From Streptomyces cavernae (GTDB lineage Bacteria; Actinomycetota; Actinomycetes; Streptomycetales; Streptomycetaceae), in assembly GCF_004023625.1 (NCBI RefSeq), contig NZ_ML137714.1:100095-164094 (forward strand): a stretch of 64,000 nt of DNA, written 5' to 3'. Positions within the stretch are counted from its first letter, which is position 1, and each line of letters opens with the position of its first letter. The notes under the pieces are model-generated. The model made no database searches, was not told the origin of the DNA, and saw only the letters and a program-made list of their open reading frames with translations. A program made the translations under genes and the position numbers. Positions 25,606 through 33,605 of the stretch are shown here, piece by piece.

Positions 25606-28515
25606 CTACAGCAGGCCGTCCCACATCTGTTCCAACAGCACCGACCACCAGCTCTCCGGCGACGCGAGCGCCGCCCCGTCGAGCGAGGCGAGCTGCGCCT
25701 GGAAGTCGACGGTCCAACGACCCGCCTGCTCCTGGTTCAGCCCGTACCGCAGCCGCCACATCCGCCCGAGCAACGCCAGACACCGCTGGAACTCCGTCAG
25801 CCCCGTGTTAACGAACTGCGGCGGCACCGGAGCACCACCGGGCCCCGACTCCACCGGCACGGCCACGATGTTCGCCGTGCCGTACTGCACACAGATCGCA
25901 CGCCCGAAGTCACTGCCCATGACGAGGTACGAGCCCGCGTCCGCGGCCGGCTGCAACCCACGCTCCTGCGCCAGCTCCGCCAGCGTCGGCACCGGACGCC
26001 CCGGCTGCGCCTGAGCCCAGAAGAACGGCCCCATGTCGACCGGGAGCCCGGCCACGACCAGGGTGTGCGCCACGATGTTCGGCACCCCCTGCCGGGAGAC
26101 CGCCCCCTGATCGAACCGGAAGATCCCCGGCCCGAACGCCGCCGCCAGCTCCTGGGCGATGCCCTCCGGCGGAACCGGCGCGGCCGGCTGCACCGGCGGA
26201 AGCGGCGCCCGCACCGGTGCCGGCCGCGCCGGACCGTCCGCCACCTGATGCAACTCACCCTGGTGAACCAGGAGTTGCTGCATTCCTTGCTGCCGGCTGG
26301 CGTGGTCACGGCCGTACGGCGCGATGCTCGTGATCCGCGCGTTCGGCCACTGCTCCCGGATCATCCGCGCACAGTACGCACCCGGCAACTCACACGACTC
26401 CAACTCCGTGTGCAGTTCGAGCACCTGGTCCGGCGGAATGTTCATACCGCGCAGCTCATGGAAGATCTGCCACTCCGGATGCGGCGTACCCGGCGCCGAA
26501 CGCCGGATCACCTGCTGCTCCGAACCGTCCGGCGCCCGGTAACGCAGCACGGCCTGATATCCCGGACCGACCGTCGGCTGCCCCTGCTGCGGATACCCGT
26601 ACGCCGGGGGCTGACCCGGCACGGGCCGACCGGGGACGGACTGGCCGGGGAGGGACTGCCCGGGCACGGGCCGGCCGGGCGGCACCGCACCCGGAGCACC
26701 CGGAGCACCAGGAACCGCCGGTGCGCCCGGCGGCATCGGCTGCGGGGCACCCGCGGGCGCACCGGGAACCGGCGGCGGCGGTGGTGGCGAACCCGGCGCA
26801 CCTGGAGCACCCGGAGCACCCATGGGCGGTCCCGACAGCACGGTCTCCGCGTGATGAACGGCACCCGGAGCCTGTCCGCCGGGAGCACCAGGAGGCTGCG
26901 GCGCACCCGGAGCACCCGGAGCGCCGGGGGGCTGGGGCGCTGCCTGCGCTCCCCCGCCCGGGCTGGGATCCGAGAACACCGTCGCGGCATGGTGCACACC
27001 ACCGGCGGGCGCACCGGGCGGCCGTGGCCCGCCAGGGCCACCAGGCGAACCAGGAGGACCAGGAGGAGTCTGCCCACCCGGCGCACCCGGTCCGCCGGCC
27101 CCGGAAGAACCGTCGGCCCCGAGGTTCGAAACGAGCTGCGTCGGCATGTAGCCGCCCGCGGGCGTCCCCGGAGCACCGGGACCCGAAGCCGGACGCGCAC
27201 CACCGGCCCGCGCACCCGGCGTCCCGGGCGCGCCCGGCGGCGGCGGAGTCGTCGAACGACGGGACGGCGGCGGCGCCTTGCTCGTCGCGGCCTCCGCGAT
27301 GTCACTCGCGCTCGGCGCGGCGGGAGCCACCGGACCCGGCGGCGGAACAGAGCCCGGCGGCGGAACCGGACCCGGCGGCGGAACACTCGGCCCCCCACCA
27401 GGACCGTGCGGATACCCATAGGACGGCGCGGGCGCAGGCGGCACACCGGTTCCCCCGGGACCGCCCGGAGCACCGGACACACCGCCCGGGCCATGCGGAT
27501 AACCGTAGGACGGCACACCCGGACGCGCGGCCCCCGGCGGCACCGCACCAGGCGGCACAGCCCCCGGCACACCCTGCGGATACCCGTACCCGGGCCGCCC
27601 CGGCTCCCCCAACGCCGGCGACACCGCCGTCGGCGGCAGCTGACTGCCCCCCGACATCAACGCGGTCCGGGCTTCCGGCTCCGTCAGCGACGACGGCCGG
27701 TCCTCGCCCGGGTCATCCAACTGCGGCGCGAACACCGTGTCCGGCAACGGCACCGAACGGTCCTCGCCCGCATCGGCGTTGGTGTCCGTCCCCGCCCACG
27801 GCGTCGCCCCGTCCGGCACATCCTCGTCACCACCGGCCTCCGGCCACGACAAACCGCGCCCCGAAGCCGATCCGGAACCCGCACCGGAACGCGAACCCGA
27901 ACCAGGAGCCGAAACAGGACCAGAACCCGAACCCGAAGCAGAGGCAGAGGCAGAGGCAGAGGCAGACGCAGCAGCGTCCCCCGACGGCACCCCCGGCGTC
28001 GTACGCGCCGCAGGCACCCCCGGCGTCGTCGGCGCGAGCCCCGGCGTACGACCCCCACCACCCGGCGCCGCATCACGGGGCTCCTCCGCACCCGCACCAG
28101 GCGACCCGGAACCGGCATCACCGGAACCCCGACGGTCCCCGACACCCAACTTGTCCGCCGCCTCCAGAAGCCACTCCGGCGGACTCAACAAGAACGACGT
28201 CTGATTCAGATCCACCCGCTCCGGCCGCCGGTCCACCGGCTCCGGCGCCCCGGCCGCCGACCCGTACTCCTCCTCGTACCGCCGGATCACCTCACCCACC
28301 GGCAACCCCGGCCACAACGTGGCCTCACCACTGTCCCGGGCGATCACCAGCCGCTGCGCACCACCGTCCGAACGCGGCCCATCGGCCCGGTCCTCCGCCC
28401 AGACCACAAACCCCAGCTCGAACTCCCGCACCCGCACCTCACGATGCTGATACGCGGGCACATCCCCGTTGATCCACTCCTCGGCACGCTCCTGCGCCTG
28501 CGCGAAAGTCACCAT
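25606..28515 (-). CDS. Deaminase-fold plus SUKH-4-like multidomain protein (969 aa)
   Basis: 969 residues with four parts. (1) Residues 1-~105 ('AEEWINGDVPAYQHREVRVREFELGFVVWAEDR ... VIARDSGEATLWPGLPVGEVIRRYEEEY') resemble the YrhB/Imm35 immunity fold. (2) About 500 residues are Pro/Gly/Ala-rich, with GYP and GAPGAP runs. (3) About 650-765 is a nucleic-acid-deaminase-like domain with H702-T-E704 and C708-x6-C715 in 'HTELESCELPGAYC', fitting HxE plus a two-Cys zinc site. (4) About 790-969 resembles SUKH-4 ('YLVMGSDFGRAICVQYGTANIVAVPVE', 'FQRCLALLGRMWRLRYGLN'). There is no signal peptide. It lies 7 bp after the WHH-SUKH gene in one operon. Part-to-family assignments rest on motif reading; confidence is best for the deaminase and SUKH-4 parts. 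Confidence 0.8.
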   Translation of the reverse strand: MVTFAQAQERAEEWINGDVPAYQHREVRVREFELGFVVWAEDRADGPRSDGGAQRLVIARDSGEATLWPGLPVGEVIRRYEEEYGSAAGAPEPVDRRPERVDLNQTSFLLSPPEWLLEAADKLGVGDRRGSGDAGSGSPGAGAEEPRDAAPGGGGRTPGLAPTTPGVPAARTTPGVPSGDAAASASASASASASGSGSGPVSAPGSGSRSGAGSGSASGRGLSWPEAGGDEDVPDGATPWAGTDTNADAGEDRSVPLPDTVFAPQLDDPGEDRPSSLTEPEARTALMSGGSQLPPTAVSPALGEPGRPGYGYPQGVPGAVPPGAVPPGAARPGVPSYGYPHGPGGVSGAPGGPGGTGVPPAPAPSYGYPHGPGGGPSVPPPGPVPPPGSVPPPGPVAPAAPSASDIAEAATSKAPPPSRRSTTPPPPGAPGTPGARAGGARPASGPGAPGTPAGGYMPTQLVSNLGADGSSGAGGPGAPGGQTPPGPPGSPGGPGGPRPPGAPAGGVHHAATVFSDPSPGGGAQAAPQPPGAPGAPGAPQPPGAPGGQAPGAVHHAETVLSGPPMGAPGAPGAPGSPPPPPPVPGAPAGAPQPMPPGAPAVPGAPGAPGAVPPGRPVPGQSLPGQSVPGRPVPGQPPAYGYPQQGQPTVGPGYQAVLRYRAPDGSEQQVIRRSAPGTPHPEWQIFHELRGMNIPPDQVLELHTELESCELPGAYCARMIREQWPNARITSIAPYGRDHASRQQGMQQLLVHQGELHQVADGPARPAPVRAPLPPVQPAAPVPPEGIAQELAAAFGPGIFRFDQGAVSRQGVPNIVAHTLVVAGLPVDMGPFFWAQAQPGRPVPTLAELAQERGLQPAADAGSYLVMGSDFGRAICVQYGTANIVAVPVESGPGGAPVPPQFVNTGLTEFQRCLALLGRMWRLRYGLNQEQAGRWTVDFQAQLASLDGAALASPESWWSVLLEQMWDGLL

Positions 28516-28522
28516 CCGACGC

Positions 28523-29512
28523 TCACTCCCCCACCGAGGACACCGGCACGGCCCGGGCGAAACCGCCGTCCACCATCAGATTCGCCACCGTCTCCAGCTC
28601 CGGCGGACTACCCGCCAACCGGCCCAGGAACGCGTCGAAGTCATCACCACACGGCAACAACAACCGCCGCACCCGCTCAGCGGCCGACCATGACGGATCC
28701 ACATCCCGCGCGTCGTCATACGCACAGAACCAAACGGACCCGATCCGGTCCCCCTTCACCTTCACCGCCAACAACCCGCCCTGCACAAACCCGACCCCCA
28801 GAAAATCCTTGGTCAGGTGATCCCGCAGACACTTGTTGACATACACAAGATCATTCACGGCGGCCTGGTCACGCACCGTGAAGAACGGCTGGTCCACCAG
28901 CAAGCCCAACTCCGCGTCCAACGCCGCCCCCTCCGGCGCACACCCACCCGCCGCCTTCAGAAACGACCGGTACGCCCCCGGCAACCGGTACCCGAGCTCC
29001 TCCTCGACCCCCAGCACCTGCTGCTCGGTCACCGCCACACCCGACTTGGGCAACCCGAAATGCACCGGCCGCGTCTCCTGCAACGGCCGAGTCCCCCGCT
29101 TGGTCTGGTCCACCGCCGACGTCGCGAGCCCGCCATGATGCCTCAGCAACGCCTTCACCTCGACCGGCACCAACTCCAGCCGCCGCGAGCCCCGCACGTG
29201 ATGCCACGTCCAGCCATGCGGAGTCGAAACCGACGAAACCGTGTCCCACAACTCATGCCCGTCCGCAGCCAACGCCGCGTTCGCCGACACATAATCCGTC
29301 AACCGCAACTCATCGACACCGAACCCCTCCGGCGGCTCGGCGATCTCCGCAGCGGCCCGCGCATACGGCGAGAAGTCGGGATAACCGTGCTCGTCGACCC
29401 GCACCCCCGACGGATGACGCGACGCCCGAACCGGGTCCGGAAAATGCACGAGCTGCCCGGCATAGGCCGCGTTCGGCGGCGCGGCTTGCTGCCCGAGCCG
29501 ACCTGTCGTCAT
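28523..29512 (-). CDS. WHH/HNH-type nuclease fused to a SUKH (SMI1/KNR4) domain
   Basis: 329 residues from ATG 29512 (AGGGGG upstream); an extra 24-codon N-terminus is open but lacks a site. Residues ~40-135 read 'YPDFSPYARAAAEI...LTDYVSANAAL...TPHGWTWHHVRGSRRLELVPVEVKALLRHHGG', the treble-clef WHH nuclease pattern with W103-H104-H105 and a downstream His pair. Residues ~160-310 are a SUKH domain ('VTEQQVLGVEEELGYRLPGAYRSFLKAAGG', 'GLLVDQPFFTV', 'VGVGFVQGGLLAVKVKGDRIGSVWFCAYDD'). Toxin-type nuclease and immunity-type domain are therefore on one chain, without any export signal. It is the first gene of the operon with the deaminase/SUKH-4 gene. Confidence 0.84.
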   Translation of the reverse strand: MTTGRLGQQAAPPNAAYAGQLVHFPDPVRASRHPSGVRVDEHGYPDFSPYARAAAEIAEPPEGFGVDELRLTDYVSANAALAADGHELWDTVSSVSTPHGWTWHHVRGSRRLELVPVEVKALLRHHGGLATSAVDQTKRGTRPLQETRPVHFGLPKSGVAVTEQQVLGVEEELGYRLPGAYRSFLKAAGGCAPEGAALDAELGLLVDQPFFTVRDQAAVNDLVYVNKCLRDHLTKDFLGVGFVQGGLLAVKVKGDRIGSVWFCAYDDARDVDPSWSAAERVRRLLLPCGDDFDAFLGRLAGSPPELETVANLMVDGGFARAVPVSSVGE

Positions 29513-29738
29513 GGCGGTTGCCCCCTGCGGCATCTCAGTAGTCGCGGATCGCGGACAGCCACAGCCTATGCGGTACGACGACACCGGTCACCGGCCCTCC
29601 ACTTCCGTGACCAGCCGTCACCCCGCCGTAACCCTCAGCCGAAGCCCACGCGTGTCGCACCGCCCCAGCTACCGCTGACGGCACGGAGTTTGGCACTCTG
29701 TCCCCGCACCGGGGGGATGCACAGAGGGGAGCACAAAC
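29513..29738. promoter_or_regulatory. Shared divergent promoter region of the deaminase/SUKH island
   Basis: 226 bp lie between divergent starts at 29512 (minus) and 29739 (plus). GAGGGGAG precedes the plus-strand ATG. No clear operator palindrome was found. The layout implies coordinated expression of the two arms of the island. Confidence 0.5.
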
Positions 29739-30242
29739 ATGCACACAACCAAAACGGGCACCAAAACCGGAGACCCGAGAATCGGCTGGAGCGCCGCCGA
29801 GCAACCACTCGCACCCACGCTCCACCACCGCCGCGACGGCATCCTCCCCACCGTCGCCGCAGCACTCTCCGTACGCGGCGAAACCCTCACCGGCACCGCC
29901 GCACGCGCCGACCAACCCCCCACACTCCACCCCCTCGTCCAGGACTTCCTCGACACCCTCCCCAGCAGCCAACGCGACCGCTTCACCGGACGCTGCGCCG
30001 AAACCATCCTCATCTCCCGGCACCTCAGCACAGCGGACGCAGCCCGCTCCAGACGCTCCGCGCGAAAACCCATGACCAACGGCGAAGCCCGCAAAACACT
30101 CAAACAAGCCAAACTCACCACCCGCCGCATCCGCGAGGACGGCGACCCCCTCCACGGCAGCTTCGCCCGCCCCTGCCGCGCCTGCCAGGCCCTCAGCGAC
30201 CACTTCGGCGTCCGCGTCGTCGACCCCACGACGACCCGCTGA
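29739..30242 (+). CDS. YwqJ-type nucleic acid/nucleotide deaminase-like protein
   Basis: 167 residues from ATG with GAGGGGAG 7 nt upstream. 'RFTGRCAETILISRHL' (CAE: zinc Cys and catalytic Glu) and 'SFARPCRACQALSDHFGVRV' (PCxxC zinc ligands) form the complete deaminase active site in the order and spacing of the YwqJ family of toxin-system deaminases. Residues 1-60 are a variable lead-in without a signal peptide. No trafficking or repeat domain is present, so this is a bare catalytic domain. It is followed 61 bp later by a SUKH-3 gene, its presumed immunity partner. Confidence 0.83.
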   Translation: MHTTKTGTKTGDPRIGWSAAEQPLAPTLHHRRDGILPTVAAALSVRGETLTGTAARADQPPTLHPLVQDFLDTLPSSQRDRFTGRCAETILISRHLSTADAARSRRSARKPMTNGEARKTLKQAKLTTRRIREDGDPLHGSFARPCRACQALSDHFGVRVVDPTTTR

Positions 30243-30303
30243 ACGACGCCCCGCCGAACCACCGAGCTCCAGCCATCACCCAGCACGAACGATCAAAGGG
30301 CCG

Positions 30304-30798
30304 ATGCACCCAGACCACACCTCCCCCACCCGCTTCCCCGTCCCCGTCGACGCCGCACTGCGCACCGCCGGATGGCAACCCGGCCGCTGGAACATCAAGC
30401 AAGCCGAAATCTGGGCCGACACCCTCCGCGAACACACCTCACCCGCCGGACACCGCCACGCCGTGTTCCCCGCCGCCGTCGAAGCCTGGGCCGAATTCGG
30501 CGCACTCCACATCACCGCCAAAGGCCAAGGCCGCCAGATATCACCCGCAACCCTCGACCTGAACCCCCTGCACGGCCTCCACATGGCCCGCACCCTCGGC
30601 GACCTCGGACGCTCCCTCGACACCGAGGTAACCCCCCTCGGCGAGGAAACGGACAACAACACACTCCTCGCCATCGACACCGAAGGCCGCGTCTACGCCC
30701 TCGACCACACCGGCGACTGGTACTACGGCCCCGACCTCGACCAAGCCCTCACGTCACTGCTCTCGGGGATCCCTCCGATCCGGCTCACAGCAGGGTGA
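30304..30798 (+). CDS. SUKH-3 domain immunity-like protein
   Basis: 164 residues from ATG 30304; a purine-rich AAAGGG lies just before it. The SUKH-3 family pattern spans the protein: 'LRTAGWQPGRWNIKQAEIWADTLREH', 'FPAAVEAWAEFGALHIT', 'ISPATLDLNPLHGL', 'GRSLDTEVTPLGEE', 'LLAIDTEGRVYALDHTGDWYYGPDLDQALTSLLSGIPP'. Such proteins typically neutralise deaminase or nuclease toxins encoded just upstream. It is co-directional with the YwqJ-type deaminase and ends at a 59-bp repeat array. Confidence 0.88.
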   Translation: MHPDHTSPTRFPVPVDAALRTAGWQPGRWNIKQAEIWADTLREHTSPAGHRHAVFPAAVEAWAEFGALHITAKGQGRQISPATLDLNPLHGLHMARTLGDLGRSLDTEVTPLGEETDNNTLLAIDTEGRVYALDHTGDWYYGPDLDQALTSLLSGIPPIRLTAG

Positions 30799-30817
30799 AG
30801 ACAGCGGCCCCCACGCC

Positions 30818-31040
30818 GCCACCGAAGACCGGGAGGGCTCCGGGCCGCCACCGGAGGACAAACGGCCTCCGTCGTCACCAGCGAAGACCGAGCGAGCCCG
30901 GGGCCGCCCCCGGAGGACAAACAGCCCCCCGCGCCACCACCGAAGACCGAGCGGGCCCCGGGCGGCCACCGAAGGACAAACGGGCTCCGGGCCGCCACCG
31001 AAGGACAAACGGCCTCCGCGTCACCGCCGAAGGAACAGCC
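30818..31040. repeat. 59-bp tandem repeat, about 3.5 copies
   Basis: A CCGAAGACCG landmark recurs with GAAGACC at 30824, 30883 and 30942 (59-bp period), and a truncated copy with GAAGGAC near 31000. Each unit contains GGAGGACAAAC. The array fills the gap between convergent SUKH-3 and histidine kinase genes. Confidence 0.9.
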
Positions 31041-31043
31041 GCC

Positions 31044-32372
31044 TCAGCGACCCGCCGGAATCACCGCCGACACCCGGAACCCCCCGGCATCCGTCGGCCC
31101 CGACACAAACACACCCCCGAGCGCCGAAACCCGCTCCTTCATCCCCACCAAACCGTTCCCCCCACTCGGCAACCGCGCCGCCGACGCCGACCCCGGCTCC
31201 GGCGGCGGCTCGTTCTCCACCTGCATCGCGATCTCCCCACCCCGATGCGCCACCCTCACATGCGTCTTCGCCCCCGCCGCATGCTTGAACACATTCGTCA
31301 ACGCCTCCTGCACCACCCGGTAAGCCGTCTGCTCCACCGCCGCCGCATACCCCCGCGCATCCCCCTCCACCGACAGATCCACCACCATCCCCGCGGCAGC
31401 CGACTGCCCCACCAACACAGCCAGCTCAGCCAACGAAGGCCCCTCACCCTCGTCCACCGCCACCACCCGCGAAGCCACCACCGCGTCCGCAGCCCGCGAA
31501 GCCGCAACCCCCACCGCGGCCAACGGCACACCCCCGGCCGGCCGAACCGAGCCCTCCCCCGAACGCAAAACCCCCAACATCTCCCGCAACTCCGTCAACG
31601 CCTGCCGCCCCATGTCCCCCACCAGCGCGGCATTCCTCACCGCCTTCTCCGGATCCTTACGCGCCACCGCCTGCAACGCCGCCGCATGCACCACCATCAA
31701 ACTCACCCGGTGCGCCACGACGTCATGCATCTCCCGCGCGATCCGCGTCCGCTCCTCGTTACGCGCCCATTCCGCCCGCTCCTCCGCCCGCTCCGCGAGC
31801 AGCATCAACTCCCGCTCCAGAGAATCCGCACGCTCCCGCAGACTCTCCATCAGCCGCCGCCGCGCGCCCACATACAGACCCAGCAGCAAAGGCGGCGCCG
31901 TAACCCCCAAAGCCGTACTCACCGAGAGGAACGGGACAACCCAGTCACCGATCGTCAAATCACCACGCGCCACACTCTGATGCGCCCGAACGAACGTGAC
32001 GATCAACATCCCCACCAGAGACATCCCCGCCAGCGCCCCGATGATCCGCCGAGGCAGCTCCGAAGCGGCAAGGGTGTAAAGCCCCACGACCGCCATCAAC
32101 AAGCCCATCTGGGCCGGAGTGATCGCGATCGACACCAACACCACGACGATCGGCCACATCCGCCGCAGCAGCAACACGGACCCGGCGATCAGCCCGAACA
32201 CCATCCCCGCCGGCACCGGCAGCCCCGCGTCCCGCGCGAACGGAATCCCCTCCACGGCGCACTCCACGGCGGACACCCCCGCCAGCACCGAGTCCAACAC
32301 CGCACTGCGCCACCTGACCCACCACAACGGGCCGGTCCAGCCCGTCGCGTGGTCTTCCCCCGTCGTGGTCAT
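31044..32372 (-). CDS. NarL-type sensor histidine kinase (orphan)
   Basis: 442 residues. Five to six N-terminal hydrophobic segments (about 25-170) precede a coiled segment and a HisKA_3 dimerisation box 'EERTRIAREMHDVVAHRVSLMVVHAAALQAV' with phosphoacceptor His near 217. The HATPase_c domain has an N-box 'VVQEALTNVFKHA' and a G-box 'GGNGLVGMKERVSALGG'. It belongs to the HPK7 family that partners with LuxR-type response regulators. None is adjacent; the nearest such regulators in the window are at 45654 and 47562. The stimulus is unknown. Confidence 0.93.
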   Translation of the reverse strand: MTTTGEDHATGWTGPLWWVRWRSAVLDSVLAGVSAVECAVEGIPFARDAGLPVPAGMVFGLIAGSVLLLRRMWPIVVVLVSIAITPAQMGLLMAVVGLYTLAASELPRRIIGALAGMSLVGMLIVTFVRAHQSVARGDLTIGDWVVPFLSVSTALGVTAPPLLLGLYVGARRRLMESLRERADSLERELMLLAERAEERAEWARNEERTRIAREMHDVVAHRVSLMVVHAAALQAVARKDPEKAVRNAALVGDMGRQALTELREMLGVLRSGEGSVRPAGGVPLAAVGVAASRAADAVVASRVVAVDEGEGPSLAELAVLVGQSAAAGMVVDLSVEGDARGYAAAVEQTAYRVVQEALTNVFKHAAGAKTHVRVAHRGGEIAMQVENEPPPEPGSASAARLPSGGNGLVGMKERVSALGGVFVSGPTDAGGFRVSAVIPAGR

Positions 32373-32537
32373 GCCTCCAGCCTACGAGCAGACCCCACAC
32401 CTTTCCGGTGAGTTTCCTCCCCAACTCCCACCACACTCCGTAACCGAACAAATGCGAAACCGTCCGATATCACTCGAACTGCTGATTCGCTCACCGTTCG
32501 ATACCGGACGCCCACATTCCGCCATCAGGGTTTGCCC

Positions 32538-33410
32538 ATGGCACATCCACCAGGCAAGTACGCCGACTTCGAAGGGTTGCGGGAGCGGGCGGTCGCGTTG
32601 CGGCGCGCCGGACTCAGCCGCCGCCAGATCCGCGACCGACTCCACGTCGACAACAACGACCTCCTCAACCGACTCCTGGAGGGCGGACCCCCGCCGGAGT
32701 GGACCAAGCGCCCCAACGCGAAGGACGACCTCCGCCACAAGGCCCGCGGGCTACGCCTCCAGGGCTGGACGTACGACCAGATCCAGGTGGAGCTGGGGTG
32801 CTCGAAGAGTTCGATCTCGTTGTGGGTCAGGGATCTGCCGAAGCCGGAGCGCAAGCGGAGTTACGAGGAGGCCGCGGCGATCGCGAGGAAGGGATGGGAG
32901 GCGACTCTGCGGATCCGCGACGAAGAGCGGCAGCGCACAAAGGAGGCTGCCAAGCAGGCAGTCGGCGACGTCTCGCCCCGTGAGCTGTTCCTCATCGGCG
33001 CCGCCCTCTACTGGGCGGAGGGAAGCAAGGACAAGCCGTACGACCGCCGCGAAAAGGTCTCGTTCGTCAATAGCGATCCGGGCATGATCCAGGTCTTCCT
33101 GTCCTGGCTCGACCTTCTCGGCGTCGAACGAGACCTCCTGCGTTTCACCGTCATGATCCACGAGTCGGCGGACGTGGGCGGCGCCGAACGATACTGGGCG
33201 GACCTCGTCGGCGCCGACAGCTCCATGTTCAACAAGACGACCCTCAAGAAGCACAACCCCAAGACCACTCGCAAGAACGTCGGCGAGACCTACCACGGCT
33301 GCCTTGTGATCAATATGCTCAAGAGCGCCGACTTGTATCGTCGCATCGAAGGCTCTTGGTGCGGCATAGTGGAGTCCGTGCGCGAAGCCGATCACCGAAG
33401 TCGGACATAA
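32538..33410 (+). CDS. Double-HTH protein with LAGLIDADG-like C-terminal domain
   Basis: 290 residues from ATG 32538 with CAGGG 7 nt upstream. Two Sigma/transposase-like HTHs are visible: 12-46 ('LRERAVALRRAGLSRRQIRDRLHVDNNDLLNRLL') and 65-98 ('LRHKARGLRLQGWTYDQIQVELGCSKSSISLWV'). The C-terminal part (145-278) has 'ELFLIGAALYWAEGSK' followed by 'VSFVNSDPGMIQVFLSWLDLLGV' and 'YHGCLVINMLKSADLYRRIEG', the helix-with-acidic-end plus strand pattern of LAGLIDADG-type homing endonucleases and related regulators. It ends 11 nt before a tRNA-Gln. It could be a domesticated homing endonuclease or a WhiA-like regulator; no intron or intein is seen. Confidence 0.65.
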   Translation: MAHPPGKYADFEGLRERAVALRRAGLSRRQIRDRLHVDNNDLLNRLLEGGPPPEWTKRPNAKDDLRHKARGLRLQGWTYDQIQVELGCSKSSISLWVRDLPKPERKRSYEEAAAIARKGWEATLRIRDEERQRTKEAAKQAVGDVSPRELFLIGAALYWAEGSKDKPYDRREKVSFVNSDPGMIQVFLSWLDLLGVERDLLRFTVMIHESADVGGAERYWADLVGADSSMFNKTTLKKHNPKTTRKNVGETYHGCLVINMLKSADLYRRIEGSWCGIVESVREADHRSRT

Positions 33411-33421
33411 CGCACAAACTA

Positions 33422-33492
33422 TCCCGGATCGTCTAAAGGTAGGACAAACGGTTTTGGTCCGTTGAATGAGGGTTCGAGTCCTTCTCCGGGAG
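33422..33492 (+). tRNA. tRNA-Gln (anticodon TTG)
   Basis: The acceptor arm TCCCGGA/TCCGGGA pairs perfectly. The D-arm begins GTCTAAAGG, the anticodon stem AACGG/CCGTT encloses loop TTTTGGT (anticodon TTG), and the T-arm GAGGG-TTCGAGT-CCTTC has one G-T pair. CCA is not encoded; the discriminator is G followed by CT. It decodes CAA, and CAG by wobble. Confidence 0.95.
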
Positions 33493-33605
33493 CTAAAGGT
33501 TCGGGTTCTGGCCCAAAGGGTCAGGGCCCGTTCACATTTCCCACCCCCTACGCCCCGGTATCCTGCGGATGTCCACCCGCACCAGCATCACCGAAGGGCA
33601 CCCCC

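Noticed and set aside
26600..27640. Collagen-like structural protein
   Set aside because: GAPGAP runs are short, not continuous Gly-X-Y, and are flanked by folded intracellular domains.
25606..30798. Recently acquired genomic island or mobile element
   Set aside because: No integrase, transposase, flanking repeats or shift in base composition is visible. The genes share the GC-rich codon use of the neighbourhood.
33462..33605. Upstream start for glmU
   Set aside because: It lies inside the tRNA-Gln gene, and homologous GlmU begins at SANRPAAVVVLAAG.
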